Numbered from the stretch's first letter, positions 16,963 to 26,930 are shown. The stretch: DNA of 64,000 nt from Crassaminicella profunda (GCF_019884785.1 NZ_CP082326.1:248001-312000), one strand, 5' to 3'. The notes: generated by a model from the letters alone, not told the origin. Numbers and translations are program-made.

Positions 16963-18957
16963 TTATTTTAGTTTTTCTAAAATGGAAATTCCTTTTTTGG
17001 TGATACAACAGCCTTTTTTATTTCCTCTTATTTCAATTAACTGCTTTAGTCTTAAATTTTTAAGGATTCTCCTTATTTTTCCTTCGCCTAAATCTATTTT
17101 TTCTGCTTCAGCTAGAATTCTTAGTTTTCCTCGTCCAATACCTTCGTTTTCATCAATATTTGCAAGAACCCAGAGTTCATGATGATCTAAATGTATTTTT
17201 TCTTCTTGATCTATATGTTCAAGCATATAATAGGGTAAATCTGATAGTTGAAATTTTTTTTCTTCATATATAAAAGATAGATACTCTACTAAGTTCATAA
17301 GTTCTCTTACATTTCCTCGCCATTTATAATTTTTCAAAAATTCAACGGTTTCTTCTTCAAATAGATTACGCAATGGTTTAATGTATTCTTTGTTAAAATG
17401 TATGTTGATAAAATATTTTAAGAGGTGAGGAATATCTTTTTTTCTTCTCCTTAAGGGAATTGTTTTTAAGGGAAGGATATTCAGTCTAAAGAACAAATCT
17501 TCTCTAAATGTACCTTTATCTATAAGATCTAATAAGTTTTTATTTGTAGCGGCTATTACTCTTACATTGATAGGGATTTCTTCTACTGCTCCAACCCTTC
17601 TGATTCTCTTTTCTTGCAAAACCCGTAATAATTTTATTTGAAAATCCAAGGGAGCATCTCCAATCTCATCTATAAATATAGTTCCTTCATTGGCGATTTC
17701 AAAAAGACCAGCTTTTCCTCCTTTTTTAGCTCCTGTAAAAGCCCCTTCTTCATATCCAAATAGTTCACTTTCAAGTAAATTTGGTGTGATGGCTGCAATA
17801 TTTACAGGAATAAAAACATTTTTGTTTCTATAGGAATGCATATGGATTCCTTGGGCAATGATTTCTTTTCCTGTTCCATTTTCTCCTTGTATTAAAATAG
17901 TAGCATCTGTCTTTGAAAATTTGGTTGCTCTTTTTAATAGCATTTTAACTTCTTTATTGGTGGTAATATAGTCATCAAAGGTATAAAGCTTGGTTGTAAA
18001 TTTACTTACATAATTTCTTCTGATTTTATGATCAAGCTTTGATATTTTTTCTGTATATTCTACAGTAATAACGTATCCAAAATCGTCTTTGAAGAAGATA
18101 TGCTCAATGGTGATCAATACTTCTTTTTCTTTTATATTTGTAATAATAGCATTGTTGGATGCGTTGAGATCTATATGAGGTAAAAATGAAGAGATATCTT
18201 TTAGAAGTAGATTCTTTTCATTTTCACCCAATATATTTTCAAATTGTTTATTCACTCTTATGATCTTGCCTAATCCATTTACATAAGCCACTCCAGATTC
18301 TACTGTGTTGAGAATGGTTTGAAGAAGTTTTTCTGATTGTCTGATTTTTTTTCTATTTACATCAATAGATTTAGAAATTTCAACGATATCTTTTATATAC
18401 CTTGTAGTTAAGCTTTCGTTGATAAACTTTTTTAAATCAAGCCTTAATATAATTTCATAAATGGTACTGATATCTAGTATTCTAGTTCCTATATCCATGA
18501 TTTCTTCAACAAAATCTGGGATTAGCTGGGTTTCTCCTGGAGTGATAGCAATAGGGATTTTAGGATAGCTTTCATATCCAGGATAGACTGGATAGTATTT
18601 AAGATAATCAACGCCAATTTCTTCAAGTTGTCGAATGGCTTCAAAAGTAGAATTCTGAGCATCGTTTACAAGCAAAACTTCTGTATCATAAGGCAGAGAG
18701 ATGATTCTTTCTATATTTTTATGATTAATGACTCTCTTGGCTATGATACAATCTATATCTTTATTTATTTTGTTTATACAAACGGATTGCACAACATCAC
18801 TTGTAAATAATATAAGGTCACAATCCATAGCTGAATCATCTATTTGTGTTACTCGTATGGACTTAATAGTAACAAAATCTCCTATTAAATCATTTAATTG
18901 TTTAGCGATATTAGATCCTGTAACTTGACCTAAACTAATAATGAGTAATTTTTTCAT
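16963..18957 (-). CDS. Sigma-54-dependent enhancer-binding transcriptional activator
   Basis: A 664-residue activator. Residues ~1-180 are a Rossmann-like sensory domain (KKLLIISLGQVTGSNIA...) with no phospho-receiver signature. A PAS domain follows at ~210-320 (ILNTVESGVAYVNGLGKIIRVN). The AAA+ domain (~330-560) has Walker A GENGTGKE, an intact GAFTGA sigma-54-contact loop (405-410), Walker B EGTIFIDEIGD and the R-finger region FREDLFFRLNIL. The C-terminus (~590-664) looks like a winged helix (KLRILAEAEKIDLGEGKIRRIL) rather than the usual Fis-type HTH. I start it at the ATG preceded by GGAGG (rc of cctcc at 18965) rather than at an ATG 13 codons upstream without a ribosome binding site. It sits just upstream of nhaC-iadA on the same strand, so it is likely their dedicated activator. 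Confidence 0.9.
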   Translation of the reverse strand: MKKLLIISLGQVTGSNIAKQLNDLIGDFVTIKSIRVTQIDDSAMDCDLILFTSDVVQSVCINKINKDIDCIIAKRVINHKNIERIISLPYDTEVLLVNDAQNSTFEAIRQLEEIGVDYLKYYPVYPGYESYPKIPIAITPGETQLIPDFVEEIMDIGTRILDISTIYEIILRLDLKKFINESLTTRYIKDIVEISKSIDVNRKKIRQSEKLLQTILNTVESGVAYVNGLGKIIRVNKQFENILGENEKNLLLKDISSFLPHIDLNASNNAIITNIKEKEVLITIEHIFFKDDFGYVITVEYTEKISKLDHKIRRNYVSKFTTKLYTFDDYITTNKEVKMLLKRATKFSKTDATILIQGENGTGKEIIAQGIHMHSYRNKNVFIPVNIAAITPNLLESELFGYEEGAFTGAKKGGKAGLFEIANEGTIFIDEIGDAPLDFQIKLLRVLQEKRIRRVGAVEEIPINVRVIAATNKNLLDLIDKGTFREDLFFRLNILPLKTIPLRRRKKDIPHLLKYFINIHFNKEYIKPLRNLFEEETVEFLKNYKWRGNVRELMNLVEYLSFIYEEKKFQLSDLPYYMLEHIDQEEKIHLDHHELWVLANIDENEGIGRGKLRILAEAEKIDLGEGKIRRILKNLRLKQLIEIRGNKKGCCITKKGISILEKLK

Positions 18958-19090
18958 ATAGAACCTCCATGAAAATAATAGTTTAAATGAAATCATATTA
19001 TAATTATATTATACATAACTTGAAGTAATAAATTAAAAGATAAATGATATACTATAAATATTCATTAGTAGGAAGGTTGGAGGTAGTATA

Positions 19091-21211
19091 ATGCTACAAG
19101 CACAAAAGATATTAAAAAAATATTATGGATATGAAACCTTTAGATCAGGACAAGAAAAAATTATTAAGAGCATATTAAAAGGAAATGATACCTTTGCGAT
19201 TATGCCTACTGGGGCAGGAAAGTCTATTTGTTTTCAAATACCAGCTCTTTTATTAGAGGGATTAACCCTTGTTATTTCTCCTTTGATTTCTCTTATGAAG
19301 GATCAAGTAGATGCACTAGAAAATATAGGAATACCCAGCACCTACATTAATAGTTCATTAACAGCAATAGAAGTAAGAGAGCGTATAGATCATGCTAAAA
19401 ATGGCCTATATAAGCTTTTGTATGTTGCACCGGAAAGATTGGAATCAGAAAACTTTTGTCATTTGTTAAAGAGTCTTCATATATCTTTAGTAGCAGTAGA
19501 TGAAGCACATTGTGTATCACAGTGGGGACATGATTTTAGGCCAAGCTATGGGGCTATTGCACCGCTTATTAAAACCTTACCCAATAGACCTATTGTTTCA
19601 GCTTTTACTGCAACAGCTACAAAAGAAGTGAAAGAGGATGTTGTAAAGCTTTTATCTTTTGAAAATCCAAATGTCTATGTGACAGGTTTTGATCGTGAAA
19701 ATTTATTTTTTTCTGTTAGGAGAGGAATGAACAAAGAAGATTTTATCCTTGATTATATAAAAGAAAATAAGGATGAAGTAGGAATTATTTATGCAGCTAC
19801 AAGAAAAGAAGTAGAACATATCTATGAAAATTTAAGAAAAAAAGGGTATGCTGTGGGGAAATATCATGCAGGACTTGATAGTGATGAGAGAAAGAAAAGC
19901 CAAGAAAGCTTTATATATGATGATCTTCATATTATGGTAGCTACCAATGCTTTTGGTATGGGAATTGATAAATCAAACGTAAGATATGTCATTCATCATA
20001 ATATCCCTAAAAACATGGAAGCTTATTATCAGGAAGCAGGGCGTGCAGGTAGAGATGGGGAACATAGTGAATGTATTTTATTGTTTGGAGCTCAGGATGT
20101 CTTACTTCAGAAATTTTTACTAGAGCAAAATCCTTTATCATTAGAAAGAAAAAGGAATGAGTATAGAAAACTTCAAGAGATGGTGGATTATTGTTATACG
20201 ACAAAATGTTTAAGAAAATACATACTAGCATATTTTGGAGAAGAAAATATAGGCAATAATTGTGAAAATTGTAGTAATTGTAAGGATGATAGTGAACTTA
20301 CAGACATAACTATAGAAGCACAAAAGATTTTTTCTTGTATCTATCGGATGAAGGAAAAGTATGGAACTTCTTTGGTGGCACAGGTTTTAAAAGGTTCTAA
20401 AAATAAAAAGGTCTTAAGCTTTGGGTTTGATCGGTTATCTACCTATGGAATTATGAAAGAATATACGGAAAAAGAAATTAAAGATATGACAAATATATTG
20501 ATAGCAGAAAGGTATCTTTATCTTACGGAGGGACAATATCCTATGGTAAGATTAGCAAAGAAATCTATAGATGTATTGAAAAATAGAGAAAGAGTATTAC
20601 AAAAGATACCAAAAATAAAAGAAAAAGCAGTGACAGATTCTTCTTTATTTGGAGTTTTACGTAAAATACGAAAGGAAATTTCAACAAGAGAGAAGGTACC
20701 ACCTTATATTGTTTTTGCAGATAGTACTCTTCGACAAATGAGTGAAGCTTATCCAATAGACAAAGAAGCAATGCTTAATATTAAAGGGGTTGGAGAGGAA
20801 AAGTTTAAGAGATATGGAGATGAATTTTTAAATACCATAAAAAAATATGTACAAGAGAATCAAATCAAGGAGGTAAAAATACTTGATCATAAAATAGTAA
20901 AGGAATCAAAAGAAGAAAAAATACCTAGTCATATAGTTACTTTAAACCTGTACAAAGAAGGGAAATCATTAAAGGAAATTGCATTGATCAGAGAAATGAC
21001 ACCCTTTACCATTCAAAACCATATTATACGATGTGCAACAGAAGGATTTGATGTGGACTTAGATGATTTTATTCCGAAAGAGTATGAATCTCTTATTATC
21101 AAAACCATCAAAAAAATAGGAGCAGAAAAATTAAAACCTATTAAAGAAGTTCTCCCAAAGGAAGTAGATTATTTAGCTATTAAAGCTGTTTTGTGTAAAT
21201 ATAATGAGTGA
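19091..21211 (+). CDS. recQ: ATP-dependent DNA helicase RecQ
   Basis: A 706-residue 3'-5' DNA helicase of the RecQ family, acting in recombination and repair. Walker A TGAGKS is at 40-45, DEAH at 137-140 in VDEAHCVSQWGHDFRP, and motif VI in QEAGRAGRDG. The RecQ-Ct zinc site is formed by the cysteines in TKCLRKY...NNCENCSNC. A winged helix follows, then an HRDC domain (~515-590) with the LNIKGVGEEKFKRYG signature. The last ~100 residues look like the HTH_40 domain found in many Firmicute RecQs. ATG 19091 is preceded by GGAGG. The gene stands alone and is divergent from the sigma-54 activator. Confidence 0.95.
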   Translation: MLQAQKILKKYYGYETFRSGQEKIIKSILKGNDTFAIMPTGAGKSICFQIPALLLEGLTLVISPLISLMKDQVDALENIGIPSTYINSSLTAIEVRERIDHAKNGLYKLLYVAPERLESENFCHLLKSLHISLVAVDEAHCVSQWGHDFRPSYGAIAPLIKTLPNRPIVSAFTATATKEVKEDVVKLLSFENPNVYVTGFDRENLFFSVRRGMNKEDFILDYIKENKDEVGIIYAATRKEVEHIYENLRKKGYAVGKYHAGLDSDERKKSQESFIYDDLHIMVATNAFGMGIDKSNVRYVIHHNIPKNMEAYYQEAGRAGRDGEHSECILLFGAQDVLLQKFLLEQNPLSLERKRNEYRKLQEMVDYCYTTKCLRKYILAYFGEENIGNNCENCSNCKDDSELTDITIEAQKIFSCIYRMKEKYGTSLVAQVLKGSKNKKVLSFGFDRLSTYGIMKEYTEKEIKDMTNILIAERYLYLTEGQYPMVRLAKKSIDVLKNRERVLQKIPKIKEKAVTDSSLFGVLRKIRKEISTREKVPPYIVFADSTLRQMSEAYPIDKEAMLNIKGVGEEKFKRYGDEFLNTIKKYVQENQIKEVKILDHKIVKESKEEKIPSHIVTLNLYKEGKSLKEIALIREMTPFTIQNHIIRCATEGFDVDLDDFIPKEYESLIIKTIKKIGAEKLKPIKEVLPKEVDYLAIKAVLCKYNE

Positions 21212-21278
21212 TATAGAAATGTCTATCTTATTTTTTATTATAAAATTGCTAAATCAAATAGGTTGTAAATATTTTTTA

Positions 21279-21306
21279 GGAGCTCTCAGAGGAGGGTTCT
21301 TTTTTG
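21279..21306 (+). terminator. Intrinsic terminator after recQ
   Basis: An 8-bp stem with G-U pairs (ggagctct/agggttct) followed by six T. Confidence 0.6.
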
Positions 21307-21314
21307 TAAATAAA

Positions 21315-21343
21315 TTGACAAATATTTGATAAAGTCTTAATGT
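21315..21343 (+). promoter_or_regulatory. Candidate promoter of the chemoreceptor gene
   Basis: TTGACA, a 17-bp spacer, then TAATGT. It is about 280 bp before the start, so the transcript would have a long leader. The 412-bp gap between recQ and the chemoreceptor otherwise holds the recQ terminator and a small hairpin (ATGCTA-GAG-TAGCAT, 21584-21598) just before the ribosome binding site. I recognise no riboswitch there. Confidence 0.45.
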
Positions 21344-21623
21344 ATATAAATAAACAATATCAAAACAAAAAATATACTATAAAATCATTTTAGCTTAATC
21401 TATTGAAATGATAAAAGAATGTATGTTTTAAATGGTTAGGGTGGATAGCTATAAATAAAAAAAGCATATACTCAAAAAACATGGGAAAAGGAAATTGGAT
21501 AAAATTCACAAAAAATAGCAGAAGGAAACATAAAAAATATGTCGAAAATGATAGAAATAGATACGTGTGGGTATAAATACATCATGCTAGAGTAGCATTA
21601 ACTTGTAAGGAAGGATGAGATTG

Positions 21624-23747
21624 ATGAAAAAATTTAAAGATTTAAAAACAGGGATGAAGATTACATTATTAGCAGGTATAATCCTTTGTTTATCTACTGT
21701 GATGGTTTTTTATATTTTAAATGATCTGAAGCAGACAAGTTTGACAAAAACAAGTAGTATGGTAGTAGAAACTTCTAAGAAAGAGTCTGAAAAAGTATTA
21801 AAAGAAATAAAACTTGTAGAAAAATCTGTAGAGAATTTAGCTAACACGATGGGAATTCTTGCTGAAAAAGGGGAGTTAAGTAGAGAAGTCGCTATTGAGA
21901 TGCTAGGGAAAAGTCTTGATACCAATGAAAATATTATTGCTCATGGATCTGGGTGGGAGCCTAATGCTTTTGATCAAAAGGATTTAGAATATACAAATAG
22001 AGAAGAATTAGGAAGTAATGGTGATGGAAGATTCCTTCCTTATGTATATAAGAATGAAAATGGGAAAATAGGCGTAGAGCCTTTAGTTGGATATGACGTG
22101 GAAGGGGATGGAGATTGGTATTTAGTACCAAAGAAAAGTAAGAAGCCTATTTTAACAGAACCCTACATATATCCAGTGAATGGAAAAGATGTATTGATGA
22201 CTACTATAGCTTATCCAGTAATTAGTAAAAATGGAGAGTTTTTAGGAGTTGTAACAGCTGATATTGGTTTAGATTATTTACAAGATAGAATTACAGGGAT
22301 AGAAAGTATTAATCATTTAGATGGAATAGGGATGCTTGTATCTGATGGAGGTACTTGTATTGCTAGTGGATTAGATCAAGAGATGATTATGAAAAATCTT
22401 ATGGATGAAGGTTTTTTTAGTGGAAAAATCATAGAAAATATAAGAAACAATAAAGGGGATTCCTATTTTACAAATATAAAGGAAATAAATGAAGAAACTT
22501 TAATTACTTATGAACCATTATACTTTGAAAGTTTACAAACAGCGTGGTCTATTTTAACATTGGTTCCAAAGAATAAAATATTAGAAGATTATAATCAGCA
22601 TCTTACTATAAATATAATTTTAATAGGAATGATTGTACTTATTTCTATTATGATGATTATAGGGATTACAAAGAATATTAATAAATCTATCCAAAAAATC
22701 ATGGAACTTATGAAAAAGGCAGAAGCTGGAGATTTAACGGCTGGATCAGATATTGAAAGTAAAGATGAGTTTGGACAGCTTTCAAATAGCTATAATCATA
22801 TGATGGAAAATATAAAAGAGCTGATGCAAAATGTAAAAGCATCTTCTGATACCGTATATGAAAGAGCAGAAAGTTTAGCTGAAATAGTAGATCAATCTGC
22901 TCAAGCAACAGATGAGATTGCTAAAGCAATTGAACAGGTTGCTATCAGTTCTTCAGAACAAGCAAAGGATGCAGAACAAGTGACTTTTAAAACAAATGAT
23001 TTAGGAGAAAATATTCAAGAAACGGTTAAACTTGTTGGAGAAGTATTTGATTTATCTAATGATTCCAATGAATTGAGTGAACAAGGATTAAAGATTATGG
23101 GGATTTTAAACCAAAAGACAGAAAGAACCACAGAAAAGGCTGTAGAGATTAATGAAATTATAGAGCAGGTAAATGAATATGCTAATAATACAGAAACCAT
23201 CATTACTCTGATTGATAATATTGCAAATCAGACAAATCTTTTAGCTTTAAATGCTTCTATAGAAGCTGCAAGAGCAGGAGATGCTGGAAGAGGATTTGCT
23301 GTTGTAGCTGATGAAATTAGAAAATTAGCTGAACAAACATCGGAAGCTACCAATGATATAAAAGAAATGATTGATAATATTCAAAACAAATCAAAAAATG
23401 CTGTATCTGCTATGGAAGATGTGAAATATACACAAAGGGAACAAAATGAATCTATCCAAAAGACAGAAGAAATTTTTAGCAAGACAGCAGAGTCATTAGT
23501 GATTTTAGTGAATAAATTAGATGGGGTAAGAGAAAATACACAAAAAATAGAAGAGCATAAAAATGAAATTATTGAAGCTATAGGGAATATTGCAGCTATA
23601 ACAGAAGAAGCTTCTGCCACATCAGAAGAAGTTTCTGCTAGTACAGAGGAACAAGCAGCTTCTGTAGAAGAAATGAATGAACATGCGCAAAAAACGAAAG
23701 AATTGTCAAAAATGCTTATGAAGAATGTAAATAGATTTAAATTTTAA
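21624..23747 (+). CDS. Methyl-accepting chemotaxis protein with Cache sensor
   Basis: A 707-residue chemoreceptor. It has an N-terminal membrane helix (~10-32) and an extracellular double-Cache-type sensor (~35-310, with [13 protein letters not shown] and the [15 protein letters not shown] strand). A second membrane helix (~325-350), a HAMP domain (~352-405) and a long coiled-coil signalling domain follow. The hairpin tip reads [34 protein letters not shown] in consecutive segments. The sensor type is common for amino-acid or small-organic ligands; the ligand here is unknown. I use ATG 21624, since the GGAAGG at 21609-21614 directly abuts the earlier ATG at 21615. No other chemotaxis gene is nearby. 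Confidence 0.92.
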   Translation: MKKFKDLKTGMKITLLAGIILCLSTVMVFYILNDLKQTSLTKTSSMVVETSKKESEKVLKEIKLVEKSVENLANTMGILAEKGELSREVAIEMLGKSLDTNENIIAHGSGWEPNAFDQKDLEYTNREELGSNGDGRFLPYVYKNENGKIGVEPLVGYDVEGDGDWYLVPKKSKKPILTEPYIYPVNGKDVLMTTIAYPVISKNGEFLGVVTADIGLDYLQDRITGIESINHLDGIGMLVSDGGTCIASGLDQEMIMKNLMDEGFFSGKIIENIRNNKGDSYFTNIKEINEETLITYEPLYFESLQTAWSILTLVPKNKILEDYNQHLTINIILIGMIVLISIMMIIGITKNINKSIQKIMELMKKAEAGDLTAGSDIESKDEFGQLSNSYNHMMENIKELMQNVKASSDTVYERAESLAEIVDQSAQATDEIAKAIEQVAISSSEQAKDAEQVTFKTNDLGENIQETVKLVGEVFDLSNDSNELSEQGLKIMGILNQKTERTTEKAVEINEIIEQVNEYANNTETIITLIDNIANQTNLLALNASIEAARAGDAGRGFAVVADEIRKLAEQTSEATNDIKEMIDNIQNKSKNAVSAMEDVKYTQREQNESIQKTEEIFSKTAESLVILVNKLDGVRENTQKIEEHKNEIIEAIGNIAAITEEASATSEEVSASTEEQAASVEEMNEHAQKTKELSKMLMKNVNRFKF

Positions 23748-23752
23748 GTAAA

Positions 23753-23785
23753 ATGAAGGACAGATTAAAATCTGTCCTTTATTTT
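23753..23785 (+). terminator. Bidirectional terminator between the MCP and TetR genes
   Basis: Stem aaggacagat/atctgtcctt with a TAAA loop and T-rich flank on the plus strand. It sits between converging genes and can serve both. Confidence 0.75.
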
Positions 23786-24446
23786 ACCATTTTCGACCTA
23801 AGCTAATAGGGCTATAATTAAAAAATTTTCTATTTTTAGGCCGATCACTTTCAACTGAGAGACTGGCCCACAAATTTTCATAGAGTTGGCTTCTAATGCT
23901 ATTTAGATCGATAGATTTATAGATAGATGAAAGGGCGATAAGTCCTTCTATTCTTGAAATAATATCTATTACAGCCATTTCTTCATTGAGGGAATCTCTG
24001 ATAAGATTTTCTTTTTGACCCTTATGAATAATATCTTTTAGGATGTTACTGATTTTAGCGTAGTATTGATTGATTCTTTCAGAAAGTTCACTGAATCTAT
24101 TTGAATAAAGTTGAAAAATGGTAATAAAGTTAATAGGTTCATTGAAATCATTACCAATCATTAAAGAAAGTTTAGAATTAAAATCTAAAATACATTCAAA
24201 AAAGGATGATAGTTGATCTTTAGGTGTATCTGATAAGGTTATTGAATGTGTGATTTGTTCTTCTAAATTGTCTAATATAAAATAAATACTATTGAATAAT
24301 AACCCTTCTTTTGATTTGAAATGATAATAAATGGAAGGCTTTTTTATGTCTACTGCATCTGCAATCATACTTAATGTTGTGTTTTCATATCCTTGGACTA
24401 AAAAAAATTTTAGTGAAGCCATTAGAATTTTATTCTTTGTAGTCAT
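23784..24446 (-). CDS. TetR-family transcriptional regulator
   Basis: A 220-residue regulator. The N-terminal HTH is classic TetR (KNKILMASLKFFLVQGYENTT, SMIADAVDIKKPSIYYHFKSKEGLL); the remaining ~150 residues form the helical ligand domain and resemble no particular subclass I can name. It is transcribed divergently from the OPT transporter gene with a 150-bp shared control region, so it probably controls that transporter and itself. The ligand is unknown. Confidence 0.88.
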   Translation of the reverse strand: MTTKNKILMASLKFFLVQGYENTTLSMIADAVDIKKPSIYYHFKSKEGLLFNSIYFILDNLEEQITHSITLSDTPKDQLSSFFECILDFNSKLSLMIGNDFNEPINFITIFQLYSNRFSELSERINQYYAKISNILKDIIHKGQKENLIRDSLNEEMAVIDIISRIEGLIALSSIYKSIDLNSIRSQLYENLWASLSVESDRPKNRKFFNYSPISLGRKW

Positions 24447-24462
24447 TATATCACCTACTCTC

Positions 24463-24473
24463 TATTGACAATA
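24463..24473 (-). promoter_or_regulatory. Candidate TetR operator
   Basis: The dyad TATTG-A-CAATA lies right at the -10 box of the TetR gene promoter, which fits autorepression. It is short, so confidence is limited. Confidence 0.35.
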
Positions 24474-24501
24474 TTATATCTCAATTTAGAAAGAGATTCA
24501 A
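24473..24501 (-). promoter_or_regulatory. Promoter of the TetR gene
   Basis: On the minus strand: TTGAAT (24501-24496), a 17-bp spacer, TATAAT (24478-24473). Confidence 0.6.
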
Positions 24502-24513
24502 AAAAGAATTAAA

Positions 24514-24542
24514 TTGTAACCCTAAAAGAAGTAGTATATAAT
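24514..24542 (+). promoter_or_regulatory. Promoter of the first OPT transporter gene
   Basis: TTGTAA, a 17-bp spacer, then a perfect TATAAT (24537-24542). It is back-to-back with the TetR promoter. Confidence 0.6.
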
Positions 24543-24596
24543 AAAATAAGTGACTCTAATAACGAGTTTTTGAACAAAATGTAGGGAGATGACATA

Positions 24597-26495
24597 ATGG
24601 CTGATCATGATAAAGTTTTTAAGCCATTTATAGCTGCAGATAAGAACCTTCCTGAATTGACTGTTACATCAATCCTTTCAGGAATTGTGTTAGCAATAGT
24701 ATTTGGTGTAGTAAATGCATATTTAGGGCTAAAGGTAGGTATGACAATAAGCGCTTCTATACCAGCAGCAGTTGTAGCAATGAGTGTAACAAGGGTAATT
24801 ATGAAAAGAGATTCAATACTGGAGAGTAATATGGTCCAAACCATTGGATCAGCCGGAGAATCATTGGCTGCAGGAGTAGTGTTTACAATTCCTGCCATGT
24901 TTTTATGGGCAAATTCAGCTGGAGTCAATACTCCAAGTGTTAAGTTTGTAATATTAATTTCCTTGTTTGGTGGAATTTTGGGAATTATGTTTATGATTCC
25001 TTTAAGAAAAGCATTTATTGTGAAAGAACATGGACATTTACCTTATCCAGAAGGTACAGCTTGTGCGAATGTACTCTTAGCAGGTGAAGAGGGAGGAGAA
25101 AAAGCAAAAGCAACCTTTGCAGGCATAGGATTTGGTGCAATATATAAGTTATTAACAGATGGATTGAGAGTTTTTTCATCAAAATTAGAATTCCATATGG
25201 ATCAACCATTTTCTACATTAATAGGTCTAGATGCACTACCAGCTGTTTTAGGAGTTGGGTTTATTATTGGAAAAAGAATTGCTGGATTTATGTTAGCGGG
25301 TTCATTGATCGGGTGGTTTGTAATTATTCCTTTGATATCTCTATTTGGAGTTAATAGTACTTCCATTATATTTCCCGCATCTGTTGCAATTGGAGAATTG
25401 AGTAGTTGGGATATATGGAATTATTATATAAGATATATAGGTGCAGGGGCTGTAGCTTTTGGAGGGGTGGTTAGTCTTGTAAAATCTATTCCTATTATAT
25501 ACGAAACGATTATTGAGACCATGAAAGACTATCATGAAATTATAGGAGGAAAAAGTGCCCTTCGAACAGAGCAAGACATACCTCTATCAACAGTAGGATT
25601 AACAATTATATTTATTATATTTGCAATAACCGTATTGCCATCCATTGGTATAGGTGTAATAGGTGCCTTGTTAATTGTAATATTTGGATTTTTTTTCGCA
25701 ACAGTATCTTCTCGTATTGTAGGGCTTATTGGAAGTTCTTCAAATCCTATTTCAGGAATGACAATTGCTACGTTGATTATTGCATCCTTAGCATTTAAGA
25801 GTATTTGTGGGGAAGATAATGAAATTATATTTAATGTATTTACTGTGGGAGCTATTATATGTATTATTGTAGCTATGGCAGGAGATACTTCTCAAGATCT
25901 TAAGACCGGTTTTTTAGTAGGAGCAACCCCTTATAAGCAGCAAATAGGAGAAATAATAGGGGGTGTAGTAAGTGCTTTGACTTTAGGAGGAGTCTTAGTT
26001 TTGTTGAATACGGCCTGGGGATTTGGGTCATCTGAATTACCAGCTCCACAAGCAACATTAGTAAAATTGGTAGTTGAAGGGGTTATGCAGGGAAATTTAC
26101 CTTGGTCTTTAATATTTATTGGTGTAGCTATTGGAATGGCTATAGAACTCCTGGAGTTACCAATCCTTCCTATAGCCATAGGACTTTATCTTCCAATTAA
26201 TCTTACCACTACAATTTTTATTGGAGGGTTGATTCGGGGCTTGTTAGACTTAGATTGCATAAATTTAAGGGATTTTGAAAGAAATGGAAAAATCGAATTT
26301 GGTATTTTATATGCATCGGGCATGATTGCTGGTGAGGGTGTAGTAGGTGTTATATTAGCTTTATTAGCAGTACTCCATATAGAAATTGCTATAGGGATGA
26401 ATATTGGTAGCTTGGGGACGATTATTTCATTTGGATTCCTTGTATATATGCTTATGAGGTGGTCTGTATTTAAAAAGATTTATGAATATGAATGA
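24597..26495 (+). CDS. OPT-family oligopeptide transporter (copy 1)
   Basis: A 632-residue polytopic membrane protein of the OPT family, which imports oligopeptides with the proton gradient. About 14-16 hydrophobic segments are visible. Family-typical stretches are NAYLGLKVGMTISASIPAA, VQTIGSAGESLAAG, LPYPEGTACANVLLAGEEGG, SSNPISGMTIATL and AGDTSQDLKTGFLVGATPY. It starts with GDNA-free cytoplasmic MADHDKVFKPFIAADKNLPE, and ATG follows GGGAG. It lies beside a second, closely similar OPT gene, so the pair probably arose by tandem duplication. Control is likely through the divergent TetR regulator. Confidence 0.93.
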   Translation: MADHDKVFKPFIAADKNLPELTVTSILSGIVLAIVFGVVNAYLGLKVGMTISASIPAAVVAMSVTRVIMKRDSILESNMVQTIGSAGESLAAGVVFTIPAMFLWANSAGVNTPSVKFVILISLFGGILGIMFMIPLRKAFIVKEHGHLPYPEGTACANVLLAGEEGGEKAKATFAGIGFGAIYKLLTDGLRVFSSKLEFHMDQPFSTLIGLDALPAVLGVGFIIGKRIAGFMLAGSLIGWFVIIPLISLFGVNSTSIIFPASVAIGELSSWDIWNYYIRYIGAGAVAFGGVVSLVKSIPIIYETIIETMKDYHEIIGGKSALRTEQDIPLSTVGLTIIFIIFAITVLPSIGIGVIGALLIVIFGFFFATVSSRIVGLIGSSSNPISGMTIATLIIASLAFKSICGEDNEIIFNVFTVGAIICIIVAMAGDTSQDLKTGFLVGATPYKQQIGEIIGGVVSALTLGGVLVLLNTAWGFGSSELPAPQATLVKLVVEGVMQGNLPWSLIFIGVAIGMAIELLELPILPIAIGLYLPINLTTTIFIGGLIRGLLDLDCINLRDFERNGKIEFGILYASGMIAGEGVVGVILALLAVLHIEIAIGMNIGSLGTIISFGFLVYMLMRWSVFKKIYEYE

Positions 26496-26505
26496 TAAAA
26501 AGGTA

Positions 26506-26538
26506 AGAGTAGTCGGTGAACGATTACTCTTTTTTTAT
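26506..26538 (+). terminator. Intrinsic terminator after OPT copy 1
   Basis: A 10-bp stem with one G-T pair (agagtagtcg/cgattactct) and seven T. Confidence 0.8.
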
Positions 26539-26539
26539 G

Positions 26540-26576
26540 GTTAAAGTATATAAATGTTTTACATTTATACTTTAAC
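26540..26576 (+). repeat. Hairpin with 2-nt bulge between the OPT genes
   Basis: gttaaagtata-(ta)-aatgt pairs with acatttatactttaac around a TTT loop. It directly follows the terminator, and its function is not evident. Confidence 0.4.
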
Positions 26577-26732
26577 TTGATAACGTAATGAAAAAAATTT
26601 TTATTCAAATATATGTATAAATATGAAAAAATAAAGTCGAACAGTTGTCAACTGTTGTTAGATAAAATAAAATATTTTTATGGGATGATTTAAAAAAGAT
26701 AGATAAGGTTACGAAAGTCTTCATTATACCTA

Positions 26733-26782
26733 TATACCCACCGTTAGATAAAGATAAAATCCTTTATCTAACGGTGGGTATA
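26733..26782 (+). repeat. Perfect 21-bp inverted repeat between the OPT genes
   Basis: The arms 26733-26753 and 26762-26782 are exact reverse complements around an 8-nt AT loop and end in tataccc/gggtata. No T-run follows on either strand, so it is not a standard terminator. It lies about 60 bp upstream of the -35 box of OPT copy 2. Confidence 0.8.
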
Positions 26783-26843
26783 GTTGAAAAAACAAAGGAA
26801 TGGATAATAGAAATTTTATAAAAATAAGAGAAAAACTTGATGT

Positions 26844-26872
26844 TTGACTTTTGAAAAAAAGTTGTCTATACT
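26844..26872 (+). promoter_or_regulatory. Promoter of the second OPT transporter gene
   Basis: TTGACT (26844-26849), a 17-bp spacer, TATACT (26867-26872). A perfect palindrome GGTTGCAACC (26881-26890) sits at about the start of transcription. Confidence 0.75.
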
Positions 26873-26915
26873 ACAATCTAGGTTGCAACCGTGTAATAAA
26901 AAATAAATACTTGTG

Positions 26916-26930
26916 AATTTTCTGAAAATT
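26916..26930 (+). promoter_or_regulatory. CodY-binding site
   Basis: AATTTTCTGAAAATT matches the CodY consensus AATTTTCWGAAAATT at all 15 positions. It lies about 40-50 bp after the predicted transcription start and 57 bp before the OPT start codon, a position suited to roadblock repression. CodY represses peptide uptake when branched-chain amino acids and GTP are plentiful in Firmicutes. Confidence 0.85.

Noticed and set aside
21316-21620. c-di-GMP riboswitch before the chemoreceptor gene
   Set aside because: Such leaders are common before chemoreceptor genes, but none of the conserved core segments is present.
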